Below are positions 25,517 through 35,289 of a DNA stretch of 64,000 nucleotides, in pieces. Each line of letters starts with the position of its first letter. The first letter of the stretch is position 1. The DNA is from a virus. The notes under the pieces were generated by a model. It saw only the letters and a list, made by a program, of their open reading frames with translations. It did no database searches and was not told where the DNA came from. The stretch covers positions 17,992-81,991 of IMG/VR virus record IMGVR_UViG_3300046534_001193. One strand, given 5' to 3'. The position numbers and the translations under genes are program-made.

Positions 25517-28500
25517 ATGGCTTACATAGTAGACACAAAGATTTCCAGTGGTGCCAGTGGTTCTACAACCGTTAAGCTGCCAGCACATTTAGAAAATGAT
25601 GTAGTTTTTGTTTTTTGGAACAGCTTGAATCCCGGAACAATTACTGGCCCTGGTGGAAGTTGGCAGGAAACAACTATAGCTAACCCCGGAGCGGCAGACT
25701 CTAAAGCGTATTTTCAGCGTGTAGGCGGAAGTTCATTGGCTGACCCAGTAATCACAAATACTACAACTAGCAGACAGCCTGGTGCTATGTCTGCAGTTGT
25801 ACGTGGGGCAGACGTTTCGACAGCGACTTCTTGCGTAGATGATGAGGATTCTGTGGGTAGTTCAAGTGCTTTAACTCTTACGACTAGTGCTATGACTTTA
25901 AGTGGTACAAGTTCGTTAATTCTTTTGTTTGGTAGTGGAGAAAGAGGCGATGAGGTTCCGGTCTTAGCGTCAGGTTCAGGTATTGAAGTTTTGTATTTTG
26001 CTCCTGGTGATGACGCAAATATGTTTTTGGCATACAACTATGCAACAGGTTCAGCAAGTGATACTCACACTATTTACCAACTCAATACTGACTCAGAAGG
26101 TATGGCTCTTGCCGCAATAGCTATAAAAGATGATGGTAATTATGTTAATAAAGGATATGTGTCTACCAGCAACGCTGCTGAATTAGTTTTTCTGAATGTA
26201 GGAAATCACGTACATACTATTACTGAAGAAGACGTGACGAATGTAGGTTTTACACCTCAAATATCATCTATCACTCATGCTATCAGTGGTATTACTAAAA
26301 ACACAATTGACGACTCAACTAGTCTTGGGTCTTCTGGCCCTTTACACAGAATTGACACTCACGCCCAATACGGCATAACCATTATATTTAACACCGGACA
26401 AGGTGAATCAACAGATTTAATTTTAACTAAAGGTATGACTTTTGCTACAGCCATTGATTTAAGTGGTCAGATTTTAGCGTTTAGTGGACTTACCCTTTCA
26501 AAATTTACAGAGTCAATTGACAATTTAGGGAGATTGATTGGGTTTAGTGATGGCACTAACGCTTCTGTATTTTTGTTTGACGGATCTGATGCTCTAGTAA
26601 CTTCGCAAAATGGATTAACGGCATTTTTATTAGAAACTGCGCCTTCAGGCTCACCCACTACTTTGACTGGTTATGAAATAGATACTTTCGGGGCTGGTAA
26701 TTTAGATTGGTCAGCTATCGAAACAATATTTGTTGGTGCAAGCTCGACCAATTCCACAGGCATTGAGTACCACACAGGCCCAATGTACAAATTAAAAACC
26801 TTTCCTATGTTAGGAGGAACAGAAACTTTCCCACTCTCTTTTGATGATGTAGTTAAAGCATCAACGGCGGGAGCATTAAACGTAGCAACAGCACAAAGCG
26901 GACAGACTACCGGCCAATTCTATTTAATGGGTAATGTAACTATCGGCGATGGGGTTGAAGATGTTTACTGGGAAAGCAAGAACCAATCTGTAGAATTTCC
27001 AAGAAGTTATAACTATTCAGAAAAATCATTGCAATGCCAAATAAGCGCGGGAGCATTGTCACTGACAATAAATGCTGCAAGCGTAGACAGTGTAATAAGC
27101 CCTATCACCACTACAATCAACTTCGGTAATTTCCATAATTTTGTAGAACATGCAGACACTTTTGATGGCGATATTTATGATTATACAAACCTTACACTTC
27201 TAAACTCCAGCACAACACTGCAAGGCTCAAAAACAAACATAGATAGGTCGGGCGCTATTTGGAGTGGCGGTAAGCAAATAACTCACAATGCGCCAACTAC
27301 TGCAAGCACAGCCAGAGTGTTTAAAGACACAGTTGTTAGTAATGTTGCAGTGGGTGAAACAGCAGCTATTGAAGCTATCACTACTCAAGAGCAGTTTAAA
27401 AATGCTGTGACAGGCGCAACTTTTAAAAATAATACTAACGCTCCAGCAATCTTAATCACTGGTAATCAGACAGGCACATGGGCAGATGACCCTGGATTAA
27501 CAGTTTCTGGGAATACTTTTGATATAAAGTACACAGGAACTACGGATTTCAGTATTCCCTCTTCCGTGTCATTGACAGTTCAGAACACAGAAGCAGAAGC
27601 GGCGGGTAATACAGGTCTAACGATTGTTTTACCTGCTAACACATTGTCGATCAACTCTGACCTAAGCGCTTTGATCCGTTACTTTGTAGATGACGAACAA
27701 ACAGTGGCTGACAGTGACACCAATACAACTTTAGGCTATGACTATGCCAATACCAATCCTATTGATATTGAAGTGTTGCTACAAGGCTACGTACTAGTTA
27801 ACCGACAAAATGTCACACCTGTTAATGGCCCTTTTGACATTGAGCTTGACCCAGACGAGGCTTACAACTCTGGTCACGCCTTAAACATCGACACTGAATA
27901 CGCTTATGTTCGAGGAACAAAAGTATTAACATTCAATTCTGACCAGCAAGCTAGGAATGTTTATTCCTCACTATCAGATGAAATAAGGCTGGATAGCGCT
28001 TACTTTAATACTAAGTTGTTGATGACAGCTATAGGCCCAACTCGGTTTGATTTAACCGTGGGAATGACCGTCGCAGACATGCAGTATTGGAAGGGTGCTG
28101 GATCTCAAGTCTATAACGCACTAGATGCGGTAAACCCTACTGAAAAATGGTGTTTTGTAAAATCAGGCGGTAACATCACAGGATCGACCACCCACTTTAG
28201 GCAAACAGATTCAGGCGCTTCAACAGCTTTGACATTGACTAATAATGTTGTGGATGAGGCTTTCCAATACTATCGAGATGATAATCACGATGGAGATACT
28301 AGTGATACAGACGAGTATAATTATAATGACTACATGCTTATCAAATCATTCTTGGCTGGTAGCAAGCAATCGCGGGTTGATGTTTTAGTAAGCCAAGGCA
28401 TATCAGAAATTGAAAGCTATCAATATGCGGTCAGTCTAGCCAATGCTTCACATGGTTACTCTGGCACTGACCCAGGCATCAGCGCTCAAATAACAATGGT

Positions 28501-29935
28501 TGCTGGTGATACCTTTGGCGGCAAAGTTTTTGCGTATGAGATAATTGATGGTGGCACTAACTCTGGTTCTGATATTGCTGATCAGCTTAATTACGATGCT
28601 GCTGCTAATCCCAACACTGTTATCCCTGGAGGTACTGGTTTACGTTATTTTGAAATGCCTGACGGTATTATTTACAACGCTACTGGGCAAGAGACTGAGC
28701 GTGGTTATAAAGAAGGCACAACCCCTGCTTTGGTCGGATTTTATGTGAGCCGCAGCAGCGCCGACCACCCCGACTTCACGCAGTTTCAAGCTGACGATGG
28801 GACGTATTATATTCCAGCAGTAAACTCCAACATTAGCGGTTCAAATCTTGAGAATACAGCTGGTGGAACTGTCGAGCGCAGAATGCAAATCATCAACTCG
28901 ACAGCTAAAGCAGCGTCAGCATGGCAAGCGAGTACCGCATACAGTGTGGGCGATGTAAGGTTGCGTTCAACAGGCGCAGGCACCGAGCAAATTGGCGGAC
29001 TGTTTATACGGTGTACTACGCCAGGCACTTCAAACGACACAGAGCCAACTTGGAATACAACATTAGCAAACACCACCGCTGACACTAATGGTTCGGGCGA
29101 TGGTGATGTTGTCTGGACTATTTACGGAATTGTTTACTACGATGATGACCCTGCCGCTACGGGTTACGCTGCCACCTATATTGATGGCCAAGAGTTTGCA
29201 TCCAGTGAGTCTTTTGAAGTCAGATTTGCAGAAGAAGATCCTGAAACCAGATTTGTGTTTGGTAGTGTGTCAGGCATTACCTCAAGCTCTGGCTTTTCTT
29301 TTGCGATGTCCGTCGAGGTAGTTTCTCCTTACGCAGAATGGCAATCGGGTGGCTCATTCTACGGAACACAACAGGACTCTACCTATTCACCAAATTTTGA
29401 TTATGACTATATCGTTTTAGATACCAACACTAATTACTATGGCGCAGGTGCGGGAGTGTACTATTGCTATATTCTGACGACTTCTCAGGGGATGTACGAA
29501 TTTTGGGGAGGCGTTACAATTGTTGACGCTGGAAGTATTCGGATTAACAACGGAACTGTTAATCTATACTTTGACGAGACTAATGGTTTTGTTAGGCAAT
29601 TAGACAACGTTAGAATATGGAGAGTTGATGGCGCTAGGCCAGCGCTTGACCCGACAACGGGCGGCTCAGGCATAGAAATCAAATGGGAAGTTCCTGTTCA
29701 AGTTATTGAAATAAATACAGGCTCAGCAGTCAATCAAGCAACTGTTCAATCAGCGCTAACCGCCCAAGGCTATACATCAGGTAGAGCGCCAGAGCTTGAC
29801 AAGATCAATGCTGTCAAAGTTAAAACTGATGATATGACGTACACTATCGGTAACCAGCTCGATGTAAACGTCCAATCAGTCAATGATGTTCTATTGGCGG
29901 GCGATGGCGATGCTACTCCAATGGGCCCTACCTAA
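25517..29935 (+). CDS. large tail fibre / adhesin-like structural protein
   Basis: A 1472-residue protein with GGAGG upstream. It is rich in Thr, Ser, Gly, Asn and Asp and poor in Lys, as in extended beta adhesins. The N-terminal 200 residues resemble a jelly-roll (TKISSGASGSTTVKLPAHL). The region about 500-700 suggests a right-handed beta-solenoid (DTVVSNVAVG..., GATFKNNTNAPAILI). The C-terminal 70 residues (VQSALTAQGYTSGRAPELD, then KTDDMTYTIGNQ) form a motif found at the ends of other phage and prophage surface proteins. It is likely a virion adhesin in addition to the gpJ-like hub. Confidence 0.7.
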   Translation: MAYIVDTKISSGASGSTTVKLPAHLENDVVFVFWNSLNPGTITGPGGSWQETTIANPGAADSKAYFQRVGGSSLADPVITNTTTSRQPGAMSAVVRGADVSTATSCVDDEDSVGSSSALTLTTSAMTLSGTSSLILLFGSGERGDEVPVLASGSGIEVLYFAPGDDANMFLAYNYATGSASDTHTIYQLNTDSEGMALAAIAIKDDGNYVNKGYVSTSNAAELVFLNVGNHVHTITEEDVTNVGFTPQISSITHAISGITKNTIDDSTSLGSSGPLHRIDTHAQYGITIIFNTGQGESTDLILTKGMTFATAIDLSGQILAFSGLTLSKFTESIDNLGRLIGFSDGTNASVFLFDGSDALVTSQNGLTAFLLETAPSGSPTTLTGYEIDTFGAGNLDWSAIETIFVGASSTNSTGIEYHTGPMYKLKTFPMLGGTETFPLSFDDVVKASTAGALNVATAQSGQTTGQFYLMGNVTIGDGVEDVYWESKNQSVEFPRSYNYSEKSLQCQISAGALSLTINAASVDSVISPITTTINFGNFHNFVEHADTFDGDIYDYTNLTLLNSSTTLQGSKTNIDRSGAIWSGGKQITHNAPTTASTARVFKDTVVSNVAVGETAAIEAITTQEQFKNAVTGATFKNNTNAPAILITGNQTGTWADDPGLTVSGNTFDIKYTGTTDFSIPSSVSLTVQNTEAEAAGNTGLTIVLPANTLSINSDLSALIRYFVDDEQTVADSDTNTTLGYDYANTNPIDIEVLLQGYVLVNRQNVTPVNGPFDIELDPDEAYNSGHALNIDTEYAYVRGTKVLTFNSDQQARNVYSSLSDEIRLDSAYFNTKLLMTAIGPTRFDLTVGMTVADMQYWKGAGSQVYNALDAVNPTEKWCFVKSGGNITGSTTHFRQTDSGASTALTLTNNVVDEAFQYYRDDNHDGDTSDTDEYNYNDYMLIKSFLAGSKQSRVDVLVSQGISEIESYQYAVSLANASHGYSGTDPGISAQITMVAGDTFGGKVFAYEIIDGGTNSGSDIADQLNYDAAANPNTVIPGGTGLRYFEMPDGIIYNATGQETERGYKEGTTPALVGFYVSRSSADHPDFTQFQADDGTYYIPAVNSNISGSNLENTAGGTVERRMQIINSTAKAASAWQASTAYSVGDVRLRSTGAGTEQIGGLFIRCTTPGTSNDTEPTWNTTLANTTADTNGSGDGDVVWTIYGIVYYDDDPAATGYAATYIDGQEFASSESFEVRFAEEDPETRFVFGSVSGITSSSGFSFAMSVEVVSPYAEWQSGGSFYGTQQDSTYSPNFDYDYIVLDTNTNYYGAGAGVYYCYILTTSQGMYEFWGGVTIVDAGSIRINNGTVNLYFDETNGFVRQLDNVRIWRVDGARPALDPTTGGSGIEIKWEVPVQVIEINTGSAVNQATVQSALTAQGYTSGRAPELDKINAVKVKTDDMTYTIGNQLDVNVQSVNDVLLAGDGDATPMGPT

Positions 29936-29955
29936 AATGATACAGATAATCGATC

Positions 29956-30870
29956 GTGGTATCGAAGGTGGCGAGTGAACCTGTAAATAATTTTTGGGCT
30001 GACGGCTTCTGGGCTACTGGATTTTGGGCCGAAGGTTTTTGGGCAGGCGACGGGCTAGGTACTGATGTTACTGTTGGTCAGATAACTGAGTCTGAGACTT
30101 TATTTGGCTTAGCAGTTATACAAGGCACTACCGCTGTTACTGTTGGTCAGATAACTGAGTCTGAGACTTTATTTGTTTTAACGCCTGTACAAGGAGTAGC
30201 CAGTCTCGCTGTTGGGCAGGTAACTGAGTCTGAGGCTTTATTCGGCCTGACCGTTGCACAAGGTTTAGTCAGTGTTGATGTCGGACAATTAACTGAGTCC
30301 GAATTATTATTTAACTCCGCCGTTGTAACCGGAACTGCTAGTCTCGCAGTTGCACAGCTAACTGAGTCCGAGTTATTATTCGATTCTCAAGTTTTAAGCG
30401 GCTCGGTCAGTCTCAGTGTTGGACAAGTAACTGAGTCCGAGTCCTTATTCAGCTTAGCTGCGCAACTTGTAATTAGTGTTGATGTCGGACAGCTAACCGA
30501 GTCAGAGTCTATATTTGACTCGGCAATTGTGCCAGGCGCAACCAGTGTCACCGTTAGTCGGATAAACGAGTCTGAATTATTATTTGACTCCACTGTAAGC
30601 GGTTTGGTTATTGTCTCTGCTGGACAGCTAATTGAGTCCGAGTCTATATCAGGCTTAGCAGTTATAATAGGAGTCTCTAGCCCTGCTGCCGTACAAATAT
30701 CTGAGTCCGAGTTCATATTTGATTTAGTAGTTATAAAGGACTCGATTGACCCAAATGCCTTTAGGCCTTTCAGAACACTGTCTTTGGGCCTGACTCAAGA
30801 GGTTCTTTTCACTTGCAGCACTTTAGACGCACAATCGGGCAGCTGCAATATACTTAAGCGCTGTAGTTGA
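29956..30870 (+). CDS. repeat protein with Trp-rich N-terminus and ~10 'TESE' repeats
   Basis: A 304-residue protein beginning at GTG. Residues about 13-35 contain a W-repeat (FWADGF, FWATGF, FWAEGF, WAG). Then about ten 23-residue units follow, each with the consensus V.VGQ[IVL]TESE.LF...V..G. The end of the protein departs from the pattern. The spacing and alternation suggest stacked beta-strand pairs, a thin fibre or spacer. A smaller paralog lies at 33895-34356. Several GTG codons near the start leave the first residue uncertain. Not assigned to a family. Confidence 0.7.
   Translation: MVSKVASEPVNNFWADGFWATGFWAEGFWAGDGLGTDVTVGQITESETLFGLAVIQGTTAVTVGQITESETLFVLTPVQGVASLAVGQVTESEALFGLTVAQGLVSVDVGQLTESELLFNSAVVTGTASLAVAQLTESELLFDSQVLSGSVSLSVGQVTESESLFSLAAQLVISVDVGQLTESESIFDSAIVPGATSVTVSRINESELLFDSTVSGLVIVSAGQLIESESISGLAVIIGVSSPAAVQISESEFIFDLVVIKDSIDPNAFRPFRTLSLGLTQEVLFTCSTLDAQSGSCNILKRCS
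30061..30741 (+). repeat. tandem ~69-bp repeats coding for TESE units
   Basis: About ten units, with the shared coding core actgagtctgagactttatt in the first two copies and its variants in later ones. The first two units are nearly identical, the later ones diverge, which is the usual mark of recent end expansion. Confidence 0.85.
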
Positions 30871-30942
30871 TCTGATGGTACTATTGCACATAGAAGCCTA
30901 ACGGTTGATCCGCCCTGCACAAATTATCAACAGGAGAACAAG

Positions 30943-31323
30943 ATGAAAGTACAAATATTAGCTAGGCCATCATCCGGCGGCAATAGAGCTTACGGGATGA
31001 AAATGTTGTCACCACCTAATACTGGCAAACACAACTTCCGAAAAGACTGGCTGGAAGAACATCGCCAGTTTATCACTAAAACTGACGAGCGAATTACCCT
31101 TCACACTGTTGATGGGGATATTAATTTTAAGGTAGATCATCTGCCTGGTCGTTACTGCCTGACCACAAACGAAAGATTGCCGGACGTGTCGAAAGACCCT
31201 AAAGCGGAAGCCTGTCGTGCGCATGTAGCGGCTCAAGAAAATGCCGTAAAAACTGAGCGATGGCCTCACGGCTACATGGTTGTTGCACCTAAAATGATCA
31301 ACACTACGATGGAACAAGTCTAA
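30943..31323 (+). CDS. hypothetical protein, adhesin cluster
   Basis: A 126-residue protein with a strong AGGAGA site nine bases before the ATG; its last codons overlap the next start. Composition is mixed alpha/beta and basic (RKDWLEEHRQF, RYCLTTNERLPD), without signal peptide or membrane segment. Lying between fibre-type genes it might be a chaperone or structural adaptor for them; no family recognised. Confidence 0.6.
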   Translation: MKVQILARPSSGGNRAYGMKMLSPPNTGKHNFRKDWLEEHRQFITKTDERITLHTVDGDINFKVDHLPGRYCLTTNERLPDVSKDPKAEACRAHVAAQENAVKTERWPHGYMVVAPKMINTTMEQV

Positions 31324-31796
31324 TGGCCAACATAATCCCTAATGAGTCGCTAGGACTTACGCGCCGTTACCTTCAAAATGTTGAAGATAATTCTCCAGCA
31401 GCAGCTCTTGTGCGTGTCCATGCATGGGTAATAACTGCGGCTGATACTAATATTATAGACATGACGGGTAACACTGTCCAAGCACTCGCGGCCTTAGCTG
31501 ACATAGCCGAGGCGACAAACACTGACTATACCAATCAATCCTTTGACGATGCTGATATAACAATTGATGTCAATGACGCCAACAACCGGATAGACATCAG
31601 TTACTCTGACTTGACTTTTACGAGTGTCGACGGCGGTGACGATTGGACACATATAACAGTGAGCTACGACGCTAGCGGGTCAGACACGGACGCCAATACG
31701 GAAGTGTTGCATGTGCTAGATTTTGTTGTGTCTCCTAATGGTGGCGATATTACTGTCGACTTCCCAGCGGTTTGCTACAGAATTGCGCAAGCTTAA
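31323..31796 (+). CDS. hypothetical beta-rich protein, adhesin cluster
   Basis: A 157-residue acidic protein starting at the ATG that overlaps the previous stop. After a short N-terminal linker (NIIPNESLGLTRRYLQNVEDN) it forms alternating strands rich in Asp, Asn, Ile and Thr, ending VDFPAVCYRIAQA. The architecture looks like a single beta-sandwich virion domain. Function unknown. Confidence 0.6.
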   Translation: MANIIPNESLGLTRRYLQNVEDNSPAAALVRVHAWVITAADTNIIDMTGNTVQALAALADIAEATNTDYTNQSFDDADITIDVNDANNRIDISYSDLTFTSVDGGDDWTHITVSYDASGSDTDANTEVLHVLDFVVSPNGGDITVDFPAVCYRIAQA

Positions 31797-31830
31797 CTGC
31801 GGGTTATGATAATTATAGGTTGGGTATTAG

Positions 31831-33681
31831 ATGGGCACATTAGCAGATAGAGTTAAGGAAACGTTTACCACTACGGGCGACGGCGATATTACGTTGGGTA
31901 ATCCGGTGGCTAACCATCAATCTATATATGAAGCCCAAGGCCTCAATGATCCTATCGAATATTTCTGGCAGGATGACGACAATGAAGCATGGGAGTCTGG
32001 GGTAGGGCAGCATACCACCACTACAAATTTCGAGCGCACAACAATAAAGAGCAATTCAAGCGGGACAACTGATCCGTTGGTCATTGGGTCTGGTACAAAA
32101 AGTATAATCTGCTCTCGAAGTGCAGTTACCATTGCTGAACTTTTCGACCAGAGCGTAGCAAGTGGCGCAAGCCCGAACTTTAATATTGCTAACATGACGT
32201 TAGACGATACTGATTTAGAGGTTGTTAACACTACCAACTTGCAAACATTTGCAGAAGAAGTAGATGATGCTTTGCGCAGGGCGAGAGGGACAGGAATCTC
32301 AACGACTTATGTCTCTACTGCCACAGCAGGGGGAACAACGTTTGACCAGCCAGCCGTAAAAGGTGAAATAACTAGTGATGAAGGTTATTTTAGAATTGTT
32401 TACGCAGGTGCTACAGGTGTACCAGTTGCGAACTTATCTGCTACTTCTACTTGGGTTTACATTGACAAAAACAGTGCATTGCAGCAACAAACTACTGCCC
32501 CAACTAGGCAAGACAGAACCAGAAAAGCATTTGTGATGCGTATTGGTGTTAACGTGTCTTCTAATGAGATAATTGGTTTTGAGTATGAGAATAACCCCAT
32601 AGGTCATTATGCTAACAGCCTGAGAGATTTGTACGAGTTTTTGCTGGTGCAAGGTGTGCCGTTCAAAAGAGACCAGATTGTAACGGGTAGGACAGACAAC
32701 CTTGGATTTGATGTGTCAGCAGGGAGTCTCTTAGAGTTCGGCGGTACAGGCGATATCAACAACCCAAACATTAAGAGTTTTGACTTAGTATCAAATGCAA
32801 GCTACAACTTGCTGTCAAGAACAGCACTTATATCATCCGAGACAAACCTCCCGACAGTTTGGGACAACGCTGGTTCTGTAATCGCATTAGGCTCTACAAC
32901 TTTTGCAGGTCATAGATTGTACAGATTTAGTTCTGGTAACTTCGCTATTCAGTACGGGCAAGGAAACTATGCAAACATAAATCTTGCAAGAACTGGAGTA
33001 AGGTTAGAAGATTACGTTTTAAACCCAGTGCTTAAAGACGCAACATTTTTTGGTTGGTGGCTTGTCGCTTTAGAGACGACAGCTACATCAGGAGTAGCAA
33101 ACGCAGAATTTGTTGAGTATACGATAGGAATACAGGGCGGCAGCTCCAGCGGTTTATCGGGTGCCGCGCTTAGGGGTAATAATCTTTCTGACTTGACGGA
33201 TGTAGACGCAGCAAAAACAAACATAGGACTTGGAACTGGCGACACTCCTGAGCTTGCAGGTGCGAATTTTACAGGTGATGTCAGTATAGAGGCTACAGGC
33301 ATAGTCGACATCCTAGGCGGCACCGTCAAGCTAAACAACGCTACCATGTCGGCAATACAAGTTACAATTGCTGATGATGGTGTTGCTACATTGACTTTTC
33401 CTAATCGCTCGTTTGGGGTGCTTAATATGACCGTGGGAAGCAATGCGACTAACGCCAGTAATTCAGACGTTTGTTTTATTGGCTACGTTTCTTTTGGCAC
33501 CAGCTCTAGTGTGAACGCTGCACTTACAGGGGCCGACGTTGAGACAAACATTGTAGACACTCTTGCAGGAGCAACCGGAACAGATGGGGCTGTCACTATA
33601 GGTTTGGCAGGGGTAAGCCGAACCTTATACATTGAAAACCGCCAAGGCTACGGTATAACCCTTAACATAACTCTACTCTAA
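31831..33681 (+). CDS. tail fibre protein
   Basis: A 616-residue fibre. The first ~100 residues (LADRVKETFTTTGDGDITLG, then EYFWQDDDNEAWESGVGQ) match a widespread phage N-terminal domain used to attach fibres. The middle is a globular beta-rich region, and about residue 445 contains the classical fibre segment ALRGNNLSDLTDVDAAKTNIGLG. The C-terminus ends with hydrophobic strands (YGITLNITLL). It probably binds host surface polysaccharide or protein. Confidence 0.8.
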   Translation: MGTLADRVKETFTTTGDGDITLGNPVANHQSIYEAQGLNDPIEYFWQDDDNEAWESGVGQHTTTTNFERTTIKSNSSGTTDPLVIGSGTKSIICSRSAVTIAELFDQSVASGASPNFNIANMTLDDTDLEVVNTTNLQTFAEEVDDALRRARGTGISTTYVSTATAGGTTFDQPAVKGEITSDEGYFRIVYAGATGVPVANLSATSTWVYIDKNSALQQQTTAPTRQDRTRKAFVMRIGVNVSSNEIIGFEYENNPIGHYANSLRDLYEFLLVQGVPFKRDQIVTGRTDNLGFDVSAGSLLEFGGTGDINNPNIKSFDLVSNASYNLLSRTALISSETNLPTVWDNAGSVIALGSTTFAGHRLYRFSSGNFAIQYGQGNYANINLARTGVRLEDYVLNPVLKDATFFGWWLVALETTATSGVANAEFVEYTIGIQGGSSSGLSGAALRGNNLSDLTDVDAAKTNIGLGTGDTPELAGANFTGDVSIEATGIVDILGGTVKLNNATMSAIQVTIADDGVATLTFPNRSFGVLNMTVGSNATNASNSDVCFIGYVSFGTSSSVNAALTGADVETNIVDTLAGATGTDGAVTIGLAGVSRTLYIENRQGYGITLNITLL

Positions 33682-33690
33682 GGAAATAAA

Positions 33691-33861
33691 ATGCAACCTA
33701 AATACACAGCACAACGGCTCGCCGACACCACCAATGGTTGGGTAGTTACAGAAATAGAAAATGAAAAAAAGAGTGTTGTATTCTGTAACACGTTGTCAAA
33801 TACAGCTGAAGATGCCGTGGAACTTATCGAAGAAAGCCTAAATACTGATGAACCCACTTAA
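33691..33861 (+). CDS. small protein, 56 aa, downstream of tail fibre
   Basis: ATG at 33691 has AAGGAA seven bases upstream and directly follows the fibre stop. The product is acidic with a CxNT strand and a C-terminal helix (AEDAVELIEESL). Small genes after fibres are often fibre-assembly chaperones; here that is only a suggestion. Confidence 0.65.
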   Translation: MQPKYTAQRLADTTNGWVVTEIENEKKSVVFCNTLSNTAEDAVELIEESLNTDEPT

Positions 33862-33894
33862 CCAAAGCCTAAGCGCTACAGGCAATAATACGCT

Positions 33895-34356
33895 ATGAGT
33901 TTAGGCTTCGCCCCTTTAGGCACCTTGCCCCTTGGCGGTCAAGTTGTTGACCCTAGCCCACAATCGGTTGCTGTATACCAGCTAACCGAAAGCGAAGCGC
34001 TATTTAGTTCTTCTGCTGTCCCAGGTGTCACCAGCATAGCGGCATCATTAGCCAGCGAACAAGAAACTTTATTTGACTTGGCAGTAGCTACAGCGATATC
34101 AATTAGCTCAGTCCAAGTAGACGAAAATGAATCTTTATTTGACTTGGCAGTATCTCATGGAGCCTTTAGTGTAGCTACTTCTCAAATAACTGAGTCAGAA
34201 TCCTTATTTGATTTGTCAGTATCTGAGGGTGGCTTCGGTAAAGCTGCCTCACAGATTACCGAAAGTGAGTCATTGCTGGCAGCAACAGCGCGAATATCTT
34301 TCCTAGGAAAAACAGTTTACGCGACTTTAAGTATATCCAGACACATCTCATTTTAA
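33895..34356 (+). CDS. second TESE-repeat protein, with Leu/Gly-rich N-terminus
   Basis: A 153-residue protein. The first 16 residues (SLGFAPLGTLPLGGQ) are of the 'LG..PLG' type found at the N-terminus of small phage virion proteins. Then there are about five copies of the same 23-residue unit as in the 30-kb protein (Q[IL]TESE.LFDLAV). It ends with a non-repeat tail (GKTVYATLSISRHISF). A paralog that shares unit sequence but not the N-terminal anchor suggests the repeats serve as a common module. Confidence 0.68.
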   Translation: MSLGFAPLGTLPLGGQVVDPSPQSVAVYQLTESEALFSSSAVPGVTSIAASLASEQETLFDLAVATAISISSVQVDENESLFDLAVSHGAFSVATSQITESESLFDLSVSEGGFGKAASQITESESLLAATARISFLGKTVYATLSISRHISF

Positions 34357-34458
34357 GTGAGAATGTTCCAGTGATAAGCGACTCGCCTATAGAGACTAAG
34401 TTGCTAGACTGAAGGAATTAAAGTATCCTTGTTTTTAACGCTAATCTAGCAGGGCCAA

Positions 34459-34773
34459 ATGTCGACAATAACTGGTGAGATACACGTCAACTCCGTAGGC
34501 ACAGTCTTCGAAATAACCTTAATCGAAAACGGCACAGCAGTACCTATAGCCACTGCCACGACCTTAACGATAACTTTTAAGAAGGCTACAGGCGCTACTA
34601 TTAGTCGTGCGGCCGCATTGTCTACGGACGGATTTGACGGCAAGATGAGTTACGCTACTATCAGCGGAGACTTAGACGTTGACGGTTCATGGATGTTACA
34701 AGCGTACATAGCCATGCCCAGCTGGCAGGGTTACTCCAGTATTGGGGAATTTGAAGTTTTGGGAAATCTTTAG
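34459..34773 (+). CDS. Ig-like phage structural protein (BppU-like N-domain)
   Basis: A 104-residue protein with the pattern VNSVGTVFEITLIENGTAVPI..ATTLTITFKKATG, then FDGKMSYATISGDLDVDGSW, recognised as the small Ig-like domain found in baseplate or fibre accessory proteins (BppU N-terminal type). A possible promoter (TTGCTA, 17 bases, TATCCT) lies between 34410 and 34440. It would be a virion component or fibre-associated protein. Confidence 0.65.
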   Translation: MSTITGEIHVNSVGTVFEITLIENGTAVPIATATTLTITFKKATGATISRAAALSTDGFDGKMSYATISGDLDVDGSWMLQAYIAMPSWQGYSSIGEFEVLGNL

Positions 34774-34783
34774 GAGAAAAATC

Positions 34784-35014
34784 ATGTTAGAACAAATAAA
34801 AGAAAGCTTGGCGCAGTTTCAAAAAGAGAAAGGCACTGAGCTGTCGCTTCGAGACAATCAAGGCATTGCCAAGATAAACTCGGAGTTAGGATTGTTAGCT
34901 GAGCGTCACGAAAAAGAGCCGGTTAAAGTAAGTTCTGAGCTGGAGCTACTAACCGGTGAAGGCAAAAAACAGCCCGCTAAAAGTCTGCGGGCTAATAAGC
35001 ACGGGGTTATTTAA
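34784..35014 (+). CDS. hypothetical 76-aa charged protein, last rightward gene
   Basis: ATG at 34784 has a perfect AGGAG site, whereas the in-frame upstream ATG does not. The product is helical and highly charged (KESLAQFQKEKG, NSELGLLAERHEKE) without recognisable family. Its 3' end contains the hairpin that terminates the opposing transcripts, so coding and terminator share sequence. Confidence 0.6.
   Translation: MLEQIKESLAQFQKEKGTELSLRDNQGIAKINSELGLLAERHEKEPVKVSSELELLTGEGKKQPAKSLRANKHGVI
34964..34993 (-). terminator. leftward rho-independent terminator inside the last rightward gene
   Basis: Read on the minus strand: AGCCCGC, 9-base loop, GCGGGCT, G and six T. It closes the replication module transcript at the point where the two modules converge. 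There is no T-run on the + side. Confidence 0.88.
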
Positions 35015-35275
35015 TTACAGTTCTACCGCCCCAACTGCATTCCACTGGCTAGGCATGTCGTCTACATACTGCTCTAGCACGTCACTGCCCACCGTCTGAT
35101 CGTAGTAGCAAGCTGTGGCTGGGGCAGTAGGTGTTCCGACCATGGCCGCCAATTCCCTGCCTCTGTCTTCGGCTATTGATTCTGTGTCATATACGCAATC
35201 GATTATTGCATGCCTGTTTATGACTGGCAGCCACCCAAAACAGCGTATTTTACCTTCGCTTGTAAATTCAATCAT
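35015..35275 (-). CDS. hypothetical protein, 86 aa
   Basis: Starts with an ATG behind GGAGAG and abuts the convergent gene: its coding ends one base after the opposite stop. The protein is acidic with an N-terminal beta pattern (IEFTSEGKIRCFGWLP) and a helix. It follows the SbcC-like gene and ends the leftward operon. No family recognised. Confidence 0.6.
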   Translation of the reverse strand: MIEFTSEGKIRCFGWLPVINRHAIIDCVYDTESIAEDRGRELAAMVGTPTAPATACYYDQTVGSDVLEQYVDDMPSQWNAVGAVEL

Positions 35276-35289
35276 TACTACTCTCCATT

